This document shows positions 23,755 to 35,333 of a stretch of DNA of 64,000 nucleotides, piece by piece. The DNA comes from Maylandia zebra (lineage: Eukaryota > Chordata > Actinopteri > Cichliformes > Cichlidae). Under the pieces are notes generated by a model. It was given only the letters and a program-made list of their open reading frames with translations. It did no database searches and had not been told where the DNA came from. Where the stretch lies: assembly GCF_041146795.1 (NCBI RefSeq), contig NC_135168.1, positions 14,126,131-14,190,130 on the forward strand, given 5' to 3'. The number at the start of each line of letters is the position of its first letter. The first letter of the stretch is position 1. Position numbers and translations under genes: made by a program.

Positions 23755-25118
23755 GCTGTTTAATGACATATGTCTGAATACAGACAGTGGGAAAATGTCA
23801 GTTTTAGTTTTACTGGATCTCAGTGCAGCATTTGATACAGTTGACCACAACATATTACTCAAACGACTGGAGAACTGGACAGGTCTTTCAGGAACTGTAC
23901 TAAACTGGTTCAAAACATACTTAGAAAACAGGAAATACTTTGTATCAATAGGTAACTTCACATCTGAGCAGACAAGTATCACATGTGGAGTTCCCCAAGG
24001 TTCCATCTTGGGACCCCTTCTGTTTAACATTTACATGCTCCCACTGGCACAGATTATAAAGAACAACAAAATAAACTGTCGTAGCTATGCAGATGACACA
24101 CAAATATATATCACAATGTCACCAGGAGACCAAGGCCCCGTACAATTTTCTCCAGCTAAACAAAAACAAAACTGAGGTAATAGTCTTTGGCGCCAAAGAA
24201 AAACGATTACAGGTCACCAGAGAACTTCAATCTATACATCTAAAAACCACAAACCAGGCGAGAAATTTGGGTGTAGTGATGGATGCAGACCTAAACTTAG
24301 AAAAACACATTAAGACAATAACAAAGTCAGCTTACTATCACCTCAAGAATATTTCAAGGATAAAAGATCTGATGTCTCAACAGGACCTGGAAAAACTAGT
24401 CCATGCATTCATCTTTAGTAGGCTTGATTACTGTAACAGCATCTTTACAGGTCTACCTAAAAAATCAGTCAGACAACTACAGCTCATTCAGAACTCTGCT
24501 GCTCGAGTCCTCACTAAGACCAAAAAAGTGGACCACATCAGTCCAGCTCTGAGGTCTTTACACTGGCTGCCTGTCCGTCAGAGGATAGACTTTAAAGTTC
24601 TGATGCTGGTCTATAAAGCTCTGAATGGTTTAGGACCAAAATACATCAGTGACCTCCTGACCCAGTATGAACCTTCCAGATCCCTCAGGTCATCTGAATC
24701 CGGTCTTTTATCAGTTCCCAGAGTCAGAACCAGACACAGAGAAGCTGCATTCAGCTTTTATGCTCCTTATATCTGGAACAAACTCCCAGAAAGCCTCAGA
24801 TCAGCTGAAACACTCAGTTTATTTAAATCCAGGTTGAAGACTCACCTGTTCTCAGCTGCATTTGAATAAAGCACCAAATCCACACTTTTAAGCTTAAATT
24901 TCAAAACTTACATTTAACTACTGATTTTATCTACTGTTCTGATCTGTTTTGATTTTATATACTGTTTTGTTTGTTTGTTTGTTAATTAGTTAGTTTGTTT
25001 GCTTGTTTTAATCAATTTTAAATCATGCTTTTTATTTGTTTTTGTTTCTAATGTCTCTGTAAAGCACTTTGAATCACCTTGTTGTTGAATTGTGCTATAC
25101 AAATAAACTTGCCTTGCC
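23755..25118 (+). mobile_element. 5'-truncated L2-type LINE
   Basis: It encodes reverse transcriptase from DLSAAFDTVDHNILLKRLEN through GVPQGSILGPLLFNIYM to YADDTQIY, the catalytic YADD. A frame change at about 24130 leads to the rest (LDYCNSIFTGLPKKSVRQLQ, LHWLPVRQRIDFKVL, KLPESLRSAETLSLFKSRLK). Around the junction the usual spacer is missing, so a small deletion with frameshift is inferred. The 3' end has the L2-type GCTATACAAATAAACTTGCC and a CTTGC repeat. The element is dead: truncated and frameshifted. Confidence 0.88.
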
Positions 25119-26860
25119 TTGCCATCAGTAGGGCTCAAACCTCCTGCTGTTTCTACTGGACCATAAATTCTACTTTATGATCATCTTCAAAAATAAAAAC
25201 GTGAGTTTATTTGTGAACTCTGTGAAATGTGTCTGATGTTTAGTTTGAACCAATCCTGTGTCAGCTGCAGCCACATCATTGCCACACATACAAATGGGTG
25301 CGTTCCTGTTTAGACCTGCTGGCTGTCAATGGGCTTCATTCCATTTCAGACTGCCGGTGGTTGGCTGTGATCTAAACTGAACATGGCTCCTGTGTTAGAA
25401 GAGCCTCTGATTTTAAACTTTGCACATTTAATAGTTTCTTTCCAACACTGTGGAGCTACCAGCCCAGTATATGTAGCCCACAGTAGATGGAGTTATCAAG
25501 CTGGACTGACAAACATCAGGACTCATGTGATCCCTACATGTGGACCTTTCACAGATGGATCCAAGTGCAGATTCAACTCTGCATCACATTTGACTTCAGC
25601 TGTTACACACTTTCTAGCTGTGTCACTTCCTGCTTTTTGGATCAGATAGTTTATTCATGTCCACAAATGTTTGGCTGCATGTTTTTATCATCTATATTTC
25701 CAGTCTTCATACAGCCAATATTTCATGTGAACTCCAACCTGCCAGCTGCCATCATGTTTTCAGGGTTCATTCAGTGTTGAAATGTAGGACAAACAGCAGC
25801 ACATGTTCTCTAAATGTTTGCTGCAGTCATTTTAAATGAAGCTGATACTACATGAGACATTTTCCATATTTACTGTCTTTGAACAGAGAATAATAAAGCC
25901 ATCAAACATATACAGGCTGTGCAAATACAAACTTCTGTGGTGCATTTGATGACCTGCAGAGGAGAACAAGTCGGGCTTTTCAGCCCTAACACAACCTCTT
26001 TGTTCTCAATACTACAAAACCTTCAAAGGCTGATATGCAAGTTTGCATGAATCACCAACACAGTTGTATTTGTTTCTAGTATAGTTATAAATAAGCTGAT
26101 CAAATATCTGCTCACTGATTAGATCCAGTATCTATTACAGATGAACTGGATATCACAGCGCATGTTGTTAATCCGTCATATCAAACTAAACTGTGTTGCT
26201 TGTGTAAATATCCTCCAATAAAGTCAGATGAGGGCTACTGTTGCCAGGTAACGATGATGTCACACTGGATCTTCTGATCTTTAGCATCGTAGCGCTCGGA
26301 GTCTGATGTTGGCTCACGTGTTGTTAAACACCAACATGACGTTCTACTAGTCAAGGCCTCACCTTAACCCACTGATGCTGATCACACAGACCTACTAATA
26401 GAACTGTTTTATCAGGTTTATGCAGCGTCAGCATTAATGTCACATTTAATCAGACACATTTACATTACAAGCCCACTATAACCATATGGAACTCCAAAGT
26501 GTTCAAAATTAAATAAATAAATAAGTCATGATGAAATAAATAACTATGTGAATAAGTAAGACACAGATATGTAATGTGAGAATGATATTGTGAAATAATT
26601 GAACACATTTTGAAAAGAAGCTCATTATTGTGAAATATATTGCATTCTGCTATATAAATTTACTTATTATTGTGAAATATTATTTCATGATCATTATTTT
26701 TCACAATAACAGAGATTATTCCTGAGGCATTTTATTTATTCCCAGCCGTTTTTAATCCAAATGTCCTTTTTTTCAAAGTCAGTCTTTATTTCAAAATCCC
26801 GTTTTTCCCAATGGCCTATTTATTTCATTATTATTACACATTATTTGACCACAAGCAATA
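25119..26860. other. no gene recognised
   Basis: AT-rich DNA with short random frames and no family signature. Bases 26500-26700 are dense in AATAAAT and GTGAAATAT words. Confidence 0.4.
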
Positions 26861-26869
26861 TTTTCTGGT

Positions 26870-27055
26870 TTGACGCCGTCTTTGTAGCCAGAAACCAGCT
26901 CTCTCCTCGGCTTCCTCCACTACACGCTTCCCCCACGCTGGTCTCCTCTGTCACTATAAAGGGGAGAGTCATGAGCTCCATCACCCTCACCTGTGCCGTC
27001 CAACGTCCCGCCACCAGCCTCCACTGCAGCAGGCCAGAGACCACACCCCTGCCAC
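26870..27055 (-). repeat. LTR-like fragment
   Basis: CAGAGACCACACCCCTGCCACA at the right edge resembles the edge of the solo LTR at 21782 (GACCACACCCACGCCACA). The rest is GC-rich compared with its surroundings. It is probably a partial LTR of a related family. Confidence 0.3.
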
Positions 27056-27214
27056 AATAAGTAAAAGTATATCCTTGGTGTACCCTTAATGCTAAATATG
27101 CTAAATTAACCACTCCCTTTGCCCCTTTGGGATTATTCTTATGCCACTGGGATGTTGACCTTTGACCTTCACATTAGAGAGATGGGCAGACATAATTAGT
27201 GTATGAATTTTAAA

Positions 27215-27530
27215 GTAACAGGTAATAAAGAGAGTGTAGCAAATGTAGTCAGGTTTATTACTCTGTATCACACATGAGTGCCCGAGGGAGGCGGGGCTGA
27301 CTGGGGAGACACAGGAAACAGAGAGACAGGGCTGACTCGACATGAAACGATGAAACGTGGGACACGGGAACAGAAACTAAACACAGGCTGAAATGAACAC
27401 TGAGGGAGGGAGAACTAAGATTACTGAGAGCCTGATAAATAAGAAGAACAAAAACCAAGAAAAACAAGAGTCAAAGAAAAGCAAAAACACAAAGCATTGG
27501 GCCAGGACCCACTGCTGTGACATTTATATG
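27215..27530. repeat. dispersed repeat (ACAGGGCTGACTCGACATGA type)
   Basis: The run of GACACGGGAACAGAAACTAA and CCAGGACCCACTGCTGTGAC is a wording common in interspersed fish repeats. Family not determined. Confidence 0.3.
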
Positions 27531-27633
27531 TGATAAAAACATTAAAAACTGCTCAGATGTTGAAATCTTTCTACGTATACTTTAGGTTCAGCTCTCCAGC
27601 CTGGCATTTGGTTAAGCATGATTCAAACATTTG

Positions 27634-28733
27634 ATTTTGTTTAACTGGTTTTAATTATAGTTACTTTTTGTGAACATTTGTTGCAGCATTTAAAAATACA
27701 TCATTTATTTTCAAACTTTTATTTGATTTAGAGCATCATATTTGACCAACGTAAATGTTTTAATTTCATATAAAATAACTGAAACAGTGAACTAAATATC
27801 TGAAATCTTTCCTTCCTTAAAAGTTATAATCCTACTTAAGTTATAGTGCAAACGCTTAAGCAACAAATATACTTGATGCTAATTAATTAATATTTCCCTT
27901 TGATGTTGCAACTATGCGGTCACTTCTGTCTTTAAACAAAATAATATTTTCCAGTTACAGAAATCATAAAGTCCAAACTAAAGTGCTACTGTTGCTATAT
28001 GCATTTTATATAAATCATGGATGATGGTCCTGACATGAAGGAAGAAAAAGTTACAGGTTGCATCCTTTGACTTTGTCTCCGTGCCTTTGGGCGATTTTCA
28101 GAAGGACAGATGTTTCTGTTCAATTCTTAAATCAATTTTTTCAAACACAAACACTATTTTAAAGCTTCTAGAGAGTAAAATATTAATGATAATTATAATA
28201 ACAATAATAAAAACAAAAGCTCTCAGATCCATCAAACCAAGCAGCAGAAAGAACAATAACTGAAGAGAAAACTTTAACCTTGTAGACTTCATTATGTTCC
28301 AGCTGCTCTACATACGCTGTGACCTCGAACTTAAGCAGAGCGTAAGGATGTGCAGCTCAATAACTTCATAATCAGACCCTGTGGTATTTAGGCAGCAGAA
28401 CAACTAAGAATAACAACTACAAATAATGTTTTTAGGTTTCTGTTGTACTGCAAGGTTCTGTACAGGAGAACCAAACCAAGAGCAAATATTACGTCTCATT
28501 TACACCTGAGCACGAAGAGCCATCAACATTTAGCAAATTGAATCATCTTTGTTTAGATGCAAGAAGAATCATATAGAAATGAAAAAGTATAAATAGAAAT
28601 CCAGAGCAAAGATATCCTCTAATTCAGCGTAGCACATGTGCAGCTGCTGCGATTCACGTAAGCATTCGGCTCGTCGCTGTTGCAGATTTTTCTCTCGCTG
28701 TTCTGGCTCACAGCGCTGCAAACACAAAAATAA
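27634..28733 (-). repeat. 1.1 kb duplicated segment, copy A
   Basis: About 1,100 bases nearly identical (roughly 98-99% by eye) to 35368-36468. On the minus strand it begins after a TTTGTGTTTGCAG acceptor-like motif, reads CEPEQREKNLQQRRAGCL and then LRESQQLHMCYAELEDIFAL, and then runs about 1 kb without coding to ATTAAA about 20 bases before the shared end. This looks like a last exon with its 3' untranslated region. The encoded Gln/Arg-rich helix has no family I can name. Confidence 0.7.
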
Positions 28734-28851
28734 CTAGAAAAATTTGCATTTCCTGCGAAAATGCTCTGTGGATGCCTTAACGCTGAAGATGTCTGCTGAA
28801 AAAAGCTGAAAAAATTGAAATTTACAAAAAAAAAAAAAAAAAAAAAAAAAC

Positions 28852-28925
28852 TGCCGTTAGCAGGATTTGACCCTGGCCCTCCTGGTCTAAGGGCGGTTAT
28901 TTAGCTCACTGAGCCAAACTCTTTC
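28852..28925 (-). repeat. tRNA-like sequence 1
   Basis: On the minus strand, TGGCTCAGTGAGC (A-box-like) is followed about 35 bases later by GGGTCAAATCC (B-box-like). Stem pairing is poor. It lies right next to a poly(A) run, as SINE-type sequence would, but in the opposite sense. Confidence 0.35.
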
Positions 28926-29685
28926 TCACAAAGACGAGGTGGAGAGATTGCCAATTTTGTTGAAATGAGCAGAACCTGCTGAGAATTGTGCTGATAAGAG
29001 GTGAAAAGGCTGCAAATTTTGCAGAAAAGAGGTGAATAAGCAGAATTTCTGCAGAAACGAGGTGAAAATTCTGCTGAAAAGAGTTCAATCAGCAGAATTT
29101 CTGCTGAAAAGAGTTGAATCAACAGAAATTCTGCTGAAAAGAGGTTTTTGCTGAAAACAGCTGAAAAAGCTGGTATTTTTGCTTAAAAGTGGTGAAAAAA
29201 CTTAAAATTCTAATGAAAAGGGGTCAAAAAGCTGATATTTGTGTTGAAGAGAGTTAAAAAAAAGTTTAACTGTTAACTGAAAGAATTGTTGCCATAAGCA
29301 GTCTGAGAACGGATGCTCATCTCACTGAGCTAAAACACAGGTCAACCTGGCAAGGAAAATCAGTGAGGCCACTGATGATATGGCAGAAATGGGCAAAAAA
29401 TATTGCAAAAAAAATTCAATATCTCAAAAAGTATAGAAGTTATGAGCACCAAAAGTCATAGCCGGCATTAGCATAAAGAGCAGATTTTTTTAAAGTTTTA
29501 ATGGCGAAAATCAGATGAAAAGTGTGGGAGTAGTTCCACGGCGAAAAGTGTACGGAAACACCCGGAATAATAAAGAACTAGAAAAATTTGCATTTCCTGC
29601 GAAAATGCTGTGTGGATGCCTCAACGCTGAAGATGTCTGCGGAAAAAAGCTGAAAAAGTTGAAAGAAAAAAAAAAAAAAAAAAAA

Positions 29686-29755
29686 GCTGCCCTGAGCGGG
29701 ATTTGAATCTGGGCCTTCTGGTCTCAAGGTAGCTACTCATCTCACTGCACCAAGC
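29686..29755 (-). repeat. tRNA-like sequence 2
   Basis: Minus strand TTGGTGCAGTGAG (A-box-like) and GATTCAAATCCC (B-box-like) with tRNA spacing. It is related to the copy at 28852, again beside a poly(A) tract, and is not foldable into a full cloverleaf by eye. Confidence 0.4.
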
Positions 29756-30409
29756 TTTCTCTCACAAAGAAGAGGTGGAGAGACTGACAAGTGTGCTGAA
29801 ATGAGCAGAAGCTGCAGAGAATTGTGGTGATAAGAGGTGAAAAGGCTGAAAACTTTGCAGAAAAGAGGTGAATAAGCAGAATTTCTGATGAAAAGAGGTA
29901 AGGAAGCAAAAAGATGCGCTGAAAAGCGATGAATCACTAGAATTGCTTCAGACTGCTCAAAAGAGTTTTTTTCTGAAAACAGCTGAGATTTATGCTAATA
30001 AGAGGTGAAAAGGCTGAAAATTTTTCAGAAGAGGTGAATGAGCAGAATTTGGGCAGAAAAGAGGTGAAAATTCTGAAAATTCTGCTAAAAAGAGTTCAAT
30101 CAGCAGAATTTCTGCTGAAAAGAGTTGAATGAGCAGAATTCTGCTGAAAAGAGTTTTTTGCTGAAAACAGCTGAAAAAGCTGGGATTTGTGCTGATAAGA
30201 GGTGAAAATGCTGAACCAATCAGAGGTACTGCTTCTGTCTGCTTCATCAGGCTGTGTACTTGTATGTATTTCTGCCATTGACTGTTAACAAGAATCTGAG
30301 GTCCATATTAGAAAAGCTGCTAAAATCATAAAACTTTGCAGAATTGTAATAAATTATCGATATGAATTACTGGTCTGTGATAGTGTATTAATTTGTAGTG
30401 GAAGAAAAC

Positions 30410-30487
30410 ATGTGGACAAGGTGGAATTGAACCCACGACCTTTGGGCTTCAGACCCGTGTCATTACCAACTGCGCCACTGGGAAAGA
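30410..30487 (-). repeat. tRNA-derived pseudogene-like sequence
   Basis: Minus strand TGGCGCAGTTGG matches the A box and GGGTTCAATTCC nearly matches the B box. GGG-TCTGAAG-CCC makes an anticodon-like hairpin between them. The acceptor arms do not pair and the T stem is one base short, so it is not a working tRNA. Confidence 0.5.
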
Positions 30488-31399
30488 GAGGGGGCGCCTG
30501 GAAAACAGGGTGATGAGCAGTCAGAATTAGATCGCGTTGAGAGGCGAAAAACGCCATTTTTTTGGAGTTACAAAACGTTGTTTAACTCAAAAACTAGGTG
30601 GGATAGAAGCATAATTCTTGTACTGGGTGAATGACTTTGGTGAACTTTGACTGCGATTTTCATAGCTCTTTGTAACTCCGTCGCGGAGATATGACGAGAG
30701 AAAAAACGGCTTCAGTTTCGGAGTTTGAAAACTGAGAGGAGGACAGATTTCCTACCATCAAACAAGTCTAACTCATCTCAGAACGGTAATAGGTGAGAAA
30801 ATATTTCTGCTGAAAAGAGTTCAATTAGCATGATTTCTGCTGAAAAGAGTTCAATCAGCAGAATTTCTGCTGAAAAGAGTCTTTTTCTGAAAACAGCAGA
30901 AAAAACTGAAAATTTTGCTGAAAAGAGTTCAATCAGCAGAATTTCTGCTGAAATGAGGTGAATGAGCAGAATTCTGCTGAAAAGAGCAGAAGCTGCTGAG
31001 AATTATGCTGATAAGAGTTGAAATGGTTGAAGATTTGGCAGAAAAGAGGTAAATCAGCAGAATTTCATCTCATACTCATCTCACTGAGCCAAACCGGTTC
31101 TCATATGATACCACTTCTTACAGGGTTCATGTTTACTAAGGCACTACCCAAAAGGCGCAACAAGAGGGCACTCCAACACAAGAGATGACCTACACTGATG
31201 CACTTAGTAAACAGTCAGCCCCCTACTTAGCCACTACATAATACAGTGAAATTACAGTATACAAATTTACACAAATACTATGATTTGGCAGAAATACTAT
31301 GACTTAGTAGTAATACTATAACATAAAAGATTTCCTAAAAAAACTATGAAATTGCAGTAATTATATGACTTGGCAGAGATACTACGTTTTAGCACAAAT

Positions 31400-31911
31400 A
31401 CAGCAAAGAGGGACTCATCCAGGCTGGAGAAACTGATCAGGAAGGCTAGCTCTGTGGTCGGCATGAAGCTGGACACTCTGGTGACAGTGGCAGAGAAAAG
31501 GACATTAAAGAAACTGATGGACATTATGAACAATGCTGGGCATCCTCTGCACACGGCCATAAACAATCAGAAGAGTCTGTTCAGTGACAGGTTGCTTCTC
31601 CCAAAGACAAGAACTAACAGACTTAAAAACTCCTTTGTCCCACACGCCATCAAACTGTTTAACTCCTCTCTGGAGGGGAAAGGGAGGGGAAACAGGAGGA
31701 CAAAGGAGGGGGGAACAACTAAGCTGTAGTGCCTCTTCACCTCACTGTACAATACCTTGTGCAATACTTTTTGTAAATAGTCAACAGTGCAATAGACTCA
31801 ATACTTGAAATGTGCAATTGTGCAATTCACTTGTATTTTTATTTTTTATTCCTATTTATTCTATTTATCCCCTTTGTATATTTTATTTATATTTGTCTCT
31901 GTATTTATATA

Positions 31912-31953
<42 letters not shown>

Positions 31954-32066
31954 ACAATTCTGTAACTGTAACTTCGGTCGTTGCTGTGCTTTTTGGAAGT
32001 CGAATTTCCCAGAGGAACCCACCCGAGGGATTAATAAAGTTCTATCTTATCTTATCTTATCTTAAA
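31400..32066 (+). mobile_element. Rex1-like LINE 3' end
   Basis: The frame from about 31403 to 31729 encodes the C-terminus of a LINE reverse-transcriptase protein: RLEKLIRKASSVVGM, TVAEKRTLKKLMDIM, HPLHTAINNQKSLFSDRLLL and FVPHAIKLFNSSLEG, then a stop. The 3' region has a TG/TA microsatellite (31914-31953) and ends with GGGATTAATAAAGTTCTATC and TTATC repeats. It is inserted into the 31-34 kb minisatellite and heavily 5'-truncated. Confidence 0.75.
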
Positions 32067-32104
32067 TACTATAACAACGCAGAAATACTATGACTTAGTA
32101 GTAA

Positions 32105-32180
32105 TACTTTGCTTAGGCTGCTGCCCCCGCGACCCGGCCTCGGATAAAGCGGATGAAGATGGATGGATGGATGGATGGAT
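32105..32180 (+). repeat. short RTE-like LINE 3' tail
   Basis: GCTTAGGCTGCTGCCCCCGC followed by GACCCGGCCTCGGATAAAGC and a GGAT repeat is identical in wording to the end of the LINE at 33146-33826. It is a second, almost completely truncated copy in the same array. Confidence 0.75.
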
Positions 32181-33145
32181 AGTAGTAATACTATAAAATA
32201 ACAGTTCAATGTTGTTGCACAAATACCACAATATGGCAGAAATACTATGTTTTAGCACAAATACTGTGATTTGGTATAAATACTATGATTTGGCACACAT
32301 ACTATATTCCACAGATACACTATAACATAACAGATATTCTACGACTTAGTAGTAATACTATAACATAACAGAATTATAAATTGGGCACAAATACCACGAT
32401 TTGGCAAAAATATCATGATTCGGCACAAATACGATGACATGGCAAAAATACTATGATTGGGTACAAATACTATGATTTGGCAACAATACTGCACAACTAC
32501 TGAGATTTGATTGAAATACTATGATTTAGAAGAAATACTATCACTCCATACAAATACGATGCTTTGGGACAAATACTATGTTTTGGTTCCAATACTATGA
32601 TGTGCAACAAATACTATGATTTGGCACAAGTACTATGATTTAGTACAAATACTATGATTTGGCAGAAATACTATGCCTTAGTAGTAATACTATAACATAA
32701 GAGATATACTATGGTTTTGCAGACATACTATCTTTTTGCACAAATACCTTGATTTGGCACAAATGCTGTGATTTAGCAGAAATACTATGATTGGGTACAA
32801 ATACTGTGATTTGGCAATAATACTGCGTTTTAACAACAACTACTGAGATTTGATTGAAATACTATGATTTAGAAGAAATACTATGACTCCATACAAATAC
32901 GATGCTTTGGCACAAATACTATGATTTGGCACAAGTACTATCATTTAGTACAAATACTATGATTGGGCAGAAGTACTATGTTTCAGTACAAATACTATGA
33001 TTTGGCAGGAATACTCTGGTTTAGCAGAAATACTCTGATTTAGCAGAAGTACTATCTTTTGGTAGAAATTCCTGCTAAAAGGTACTATTTCTGCGTTTTA
33101 GCAGAAATACTGTGATTTGGCATAAATACTATAATTTGGGATAAA

Positions 33146-33826
33146 TACTATGAGTGCCCACTCCGGGTCGGGGATGAGTTCCTGCCCCAAGTGGAGGAGT
33201 TCAAGTATCTCGGGGTCTTGTTCGCGAGTGATGGGAGAAGGGAGCCGGAGATCGACAGACGGATTGGGGCTGCAGCTGCAGTAATGCGGACGCTGCACCG
33301 GTCCGTCGTGGTGAAGAGGGAGCTGAGTGTAAAAGCGAAGCTCTCAATTTACCGGTCGATCTACGTCCCTACCCTCACCTATGGCCACGAGTTGTGGGTA
33401 GTGACCGAAAGAACGAGATCGCGGATACAAGCGGCAGAAATGAGCTTCCTCCGAAGGGTGGCTGGCCTCTCCCTTAGAGATAGGGTGAGAAGTTCGGCCA
33501 TCCGGGAGGGGCTCAGAGTAGAGCCGCTGCTGCTCCACATCGAAAGGAGTCAGCTGAGGTGGTTCGGGCATCTGACAAGGATGCCCCCTGGGCGCCTCCT
33601 GGGTGAGGTGTTCGAGGCATGTCCCACCGGGAGGAGGCCCCGGGGCAGACCCAGGACACGCTGGAGAGATTATATCTCTCGGCTGGCCTGGGAACGCCTT
33701 GGTATTCCCCCGGATAAGCTGGAGGAGGTGGCTGGGGAGAGGGAGGTCTGGGCCTCTTTGCTTAGGCTGCTGCCCCCGCGACCCGGCCTCGGATAAAGCG
33801 GATGAAAATGGATGGATGGATGGATA
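33146..33826 (+). mobile_element. RTE-like LINE C-terminal fragment
   Basis: The frame from 33191 to 33796 encodes FKYLGVLFASDGRREPEIDR, YRSIYVPTLTYGHELWV, MSFLRRVAGLSLRDRVRSSA and HIERSQLRWFGHLTRMPPGR, ending in LRLLPPRPGLG and TAA. This is the distal part of a LINE polyprotein, past the RT catalytic site. The GATGGATGGATGG tail marks the 3' end. The piece is open throughout, so insertion may be fairly recent. Clade is judged from recalled wording only. Confidence 0.75.
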
Positions 33827-34061
33827 CTATGATTTGGCACATATAATATATTCAGCACATATATTATAAAATAACAGAAATATTATGATTTGGCCCAAAA
33901 ACCATGATTTTGCACAAATACCATGATCTTTGCAAAAATACTATGATTTAGCAGAAATACTATGATTTGGCAAAAGTACTAAGATGTAGTAGAAGTACTT
34001 TGCTTTAGCAGAAATACTATGATTGAGGAGTAATACTTAAACATAGGAGAAATATTGATAC

Positions 34062-35333
34062 ACAGACACACATACACAGAGAGTAAAAGGAACAGGAGCT
34101 GTGGAGAGTCTGGGCTTGGTATATGTAGGTCAGTTAAATTAGCTGCACCTGCTGTAGTCAGCCCTTACACACACAGACACAGAGAGAGGTGTGAGTTTTC
34201 TTCAGTGTATTTCTGACATTCAGGATTCCCCTCGAACAAATGGCCATAATTTCCTAACCGTAAAGGCTAGAACGGTCATTCAGACATCGTTTTGTTCAGA
34301 AGAGATGGGGGGATCTTCAGGTCTTCATAATTCAGAGATAAAATATAAATTATTAAAGATATATGACTTGTAATACACTGTAACTGAGTAGAGGCGAAGC
34401 AAAAACTGCCTTGACTTGCTCTCAAACAACCTTTGGTAACTCTAAATCTATATGGAGCATAAAAATCATTCTTTCACCGTAAGAAACAGCAGCCTTTGGT
34501 GAACAGTCATGGAAATTTTCAGGGCTCTGTGGAAATCCATCAAAAAGATATGATGAGAGAAAAAAGTGCCTCATTTCCAGAATTTGAAATCTGATGAAAT
34601 CTGAGCGAGGGACAAATTTCCTACCCTCAAACAAGTCTAACTCATCTCAGAACGGTAATAGGTGAGAAAATAATTCTTGAATTGTGAGCATCAGGAGTGT
34701 CTGAAGATATATCGGGACAAGCCTTATGTCTTAACTTCGCTTCGTTAAGGAGATATGACAATTTGAAAATGCCTCTCATTAGAGAAATCCAGCGGTGATT
34801 TTGAACAAACTCTCCATTGAGTTTATATGGAGAGTTTTCACACTTTGTGTTACTCTGAGGAGATTTGCAAAATATCTATAAGTCCCACAACAATTATAGC
34901 GACATTTTCTGAAAGCCAGCAAAAATACCTACGTTTTGATGTATAATTTGTGGGGCTTGAGTGGAAATTGAGCGAGTAGCAAGAAGTTGTTTGGACATGA
35001 AGAGAAAATTCAAACAGTTTCACTGTCCCCTCTGAGTTAATTGCATAGCAACCATAGCAACGCATGTATTTTCTCAAAAATCACAATTTTGCAACTGAAG
35101 ACTTAAAGAGAGATAAGATGAAAACGGTAGAAGATCTGAAAAAGCTGAATCACACAGGAATAGCCCAATCATTTGAGAACGTTTTAAAGTTTGAATGGAG
35201 TTTCTAGGTGAAAGTATGAGGAAGTAGTTAAGTTTCAAAGACAAGAAAGTTTTAGCAGATGCCTATTAAGGCATCCATACAATAAAGGGAAACAGGAACT
35301 CAATAGTGTGGATGCCTTTGAGGGCATCCACAC
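34062..35333. repeat. unclassified repeat module ending in a hairpin
   Basis: AAACAAGTCTAACTCATCTC and AGAACGGTAATAGGTGAGAA at 34630-34676 are repeated at 30758-30805, so this is part of the same repeat family as the 28.7-31.1 kb block. Two palindromes close the block: GATGCC/GGCATC at 35262-35281 and GTGTGGATGCC/GGCATCCACAC at 35307-35333. No gene. Confidence 0.5.

Larger units (their letters stand above)
28734..31110. repeat. CTGAAAAGAG minisatellite complex
   Basis: Three blocks (about 28960-29270, 29760-30230, 30800-31080) consist of degenerate units of about 30 bases based on CAGAATTTCTGCTGAAAAGA and GTTGAATCAG. Between them lie repeated unique-looking modules: AACTAGAAAAATTTGCATTT occurs at 28733 and 29577, both followed by TGTGGATGCCT. 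Poly(A) tracts lie at 28826-28850 and 29665-29684. No gene. Confidence 0.75.
31250..34060. repeat. ATACTATGATTTGGCA minisatellite, interrupted by LINE ends
   Basis: Close to 2 kb of degenerate units of about 18-20 bases (AATACTATGATTTGGCACAA and variants with GACTTAGTAG or AACATAACAG). The array is broken by LINE ends at 31400-32066, 32105-32180 and 33146-33826, and resumes on both sides of each. No coding potential. Confidence 0.88.

Noticed and set aside
30410..30487. Functional tRNA gene
   Set aside because: The boxes are good but the acceptor arms do not pair, the T stem is short and position 33 is not T.
32180..33140. CRISPR-like array of regularly spaced repeats
   Set aside because: The units are contiguous and degenerate with no unique spacers, and the genome is eukaryotic. 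It is a minisatellite.
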